Source of the DNA: Dehalococcoidia bacterium UBA1328 | GTDB lineage: Bacteria; Chloroflexota; Dehalococcoidia; Lucifugimonadales; Lucifugimonadaceae | Direction: 5' to 3' | DNA: 5,766 nucleotides | Assembly (NCBI GenBank): GCA_002306815.1 | Contig: DBTA01000047.1 | Span: forward strand, 4,625-10,390 | Shown here: positions 5,698-5,766 of the stretch, piece after piece | Layout: the number at the start of each line of letters is the position of its first letter | How positions within the stretch are numbered: the first letter of the stretch is position 1 | Position numbers and translations under genes: made by a program | The notes under the pieces: model-generated | Told to the model about the DNA's origin: nothing | Seen by the model: only the letters and a program-made list of their open reading frames with translations | Databases searched by the model: none

Positions 5698-5766
5698 TGG
5701 AGCGGGGGACGAGATTCGAACCCGCGACATTCTGCTTGGAAGGCAGATGCTCTGCCAGCTGAGCTA
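5698..5766 (-). tRNA. tRNA-Gly (anticodon UCC), 5' end outside window
   Basis: Read on the minus strand, the window edge begins at position 8 of the tRNA (TA, then D stem GCTC/GAGC with loop AGCTGGCA). The anticodon stem TCTGC/GCAGA encloses CTTCCAA, giving anticodon TCC, which decodes GGA. The T arm GCGGG, TTCGAAT, CTCGT follows, then the acceptor strand CCCCCGC and U73, the discriminator typical of bacterial tRNA-Gly. CCA is encoded at 5700-5698. Only the first seven acceptor bases, expected to be GCGGGGG, are missing. Confidence 0.95.

Noticed and set aside
1..5766. CRISPR array, insertion sequence or phage module
   Set aside because: No regularly spaced repeats, transposase, terminal inverted repeats or phage genes are present on either strand.

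Overview
The window reads as an ordinary bacterial chromosomal segment of roughly 50% GC, dominated by translation genes. On the plus strand are the C-terminal tail of a ribosomal protein, almost certainly L13, and a complete S9 (rpsI), ending at a strong bidirectional terminator. Everything else that is clearly coding runs on the minus strand. Read in the direction of transcription it comprises a partial tRNA-Gly(UCC) with its terminator, hisS, prfA (RF1), prmC (RF glutamine methyltransferase), a small ArsR-family regulator and a VOC-family protein, which converges on rpsI at the shared terminator.

The host cannot be named with certainty. The Lys/Ala/Pro-rich tail on L13, the use of TTG starts, and the pairing of an ArsR-like regulator with a VOC gene would suit a Chloroflexota (Dehalococcoidia-like) or actinobacterial-type genome. 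This is inference from recalled gene neighbourhoods, not a demonstrated assignment.

Layout. 1-137 is the L13 tail, built of 30-bp tandem repeats. 139-534 is S9, starting at TTG one base after the L13 stop. 572-604 is the terminator. 648-1043 is VOC and 1052-1366 is arsR-like; they are spaced 8 bp apart and probably translationally coupled. A perfect 20-bp palindrome coincides with the arsR start codon. 1444-2298 is prmC. 2299-2544 is a spacer with a REP-like inverted repeat and a possible prmC promoter. 2545-3627 is prfA. 3628-3709 is a short gap with two hairpins. 3710-4993 is hisS, with a hairpin in its leader. 5130-5360 is a plus-strand remnant resembling the C-terminal end of an SGNH acyltransferase or hydrolase. 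5361-5650 has no recognisable gene. 5651-5678 is a terminator and 5698-5766 is the tRNA-Gly lacking its 5' end.

How the genes work together. HisS charges tRNA-His, RF1 terminates translation at UAA/UAG, and PrmC methylates the GGQ glutamine of RF1 and RF2. L13 and S9 belong to the large and small ribosomal subunits. The arsR/VOC pair is an accessory two-gene unit, probably autoregulated through the palindrome. No wholly new system is evident. The items most worth a second look are the palindrome/start-codon overlap, the SGNH remnant and the REP-like element.
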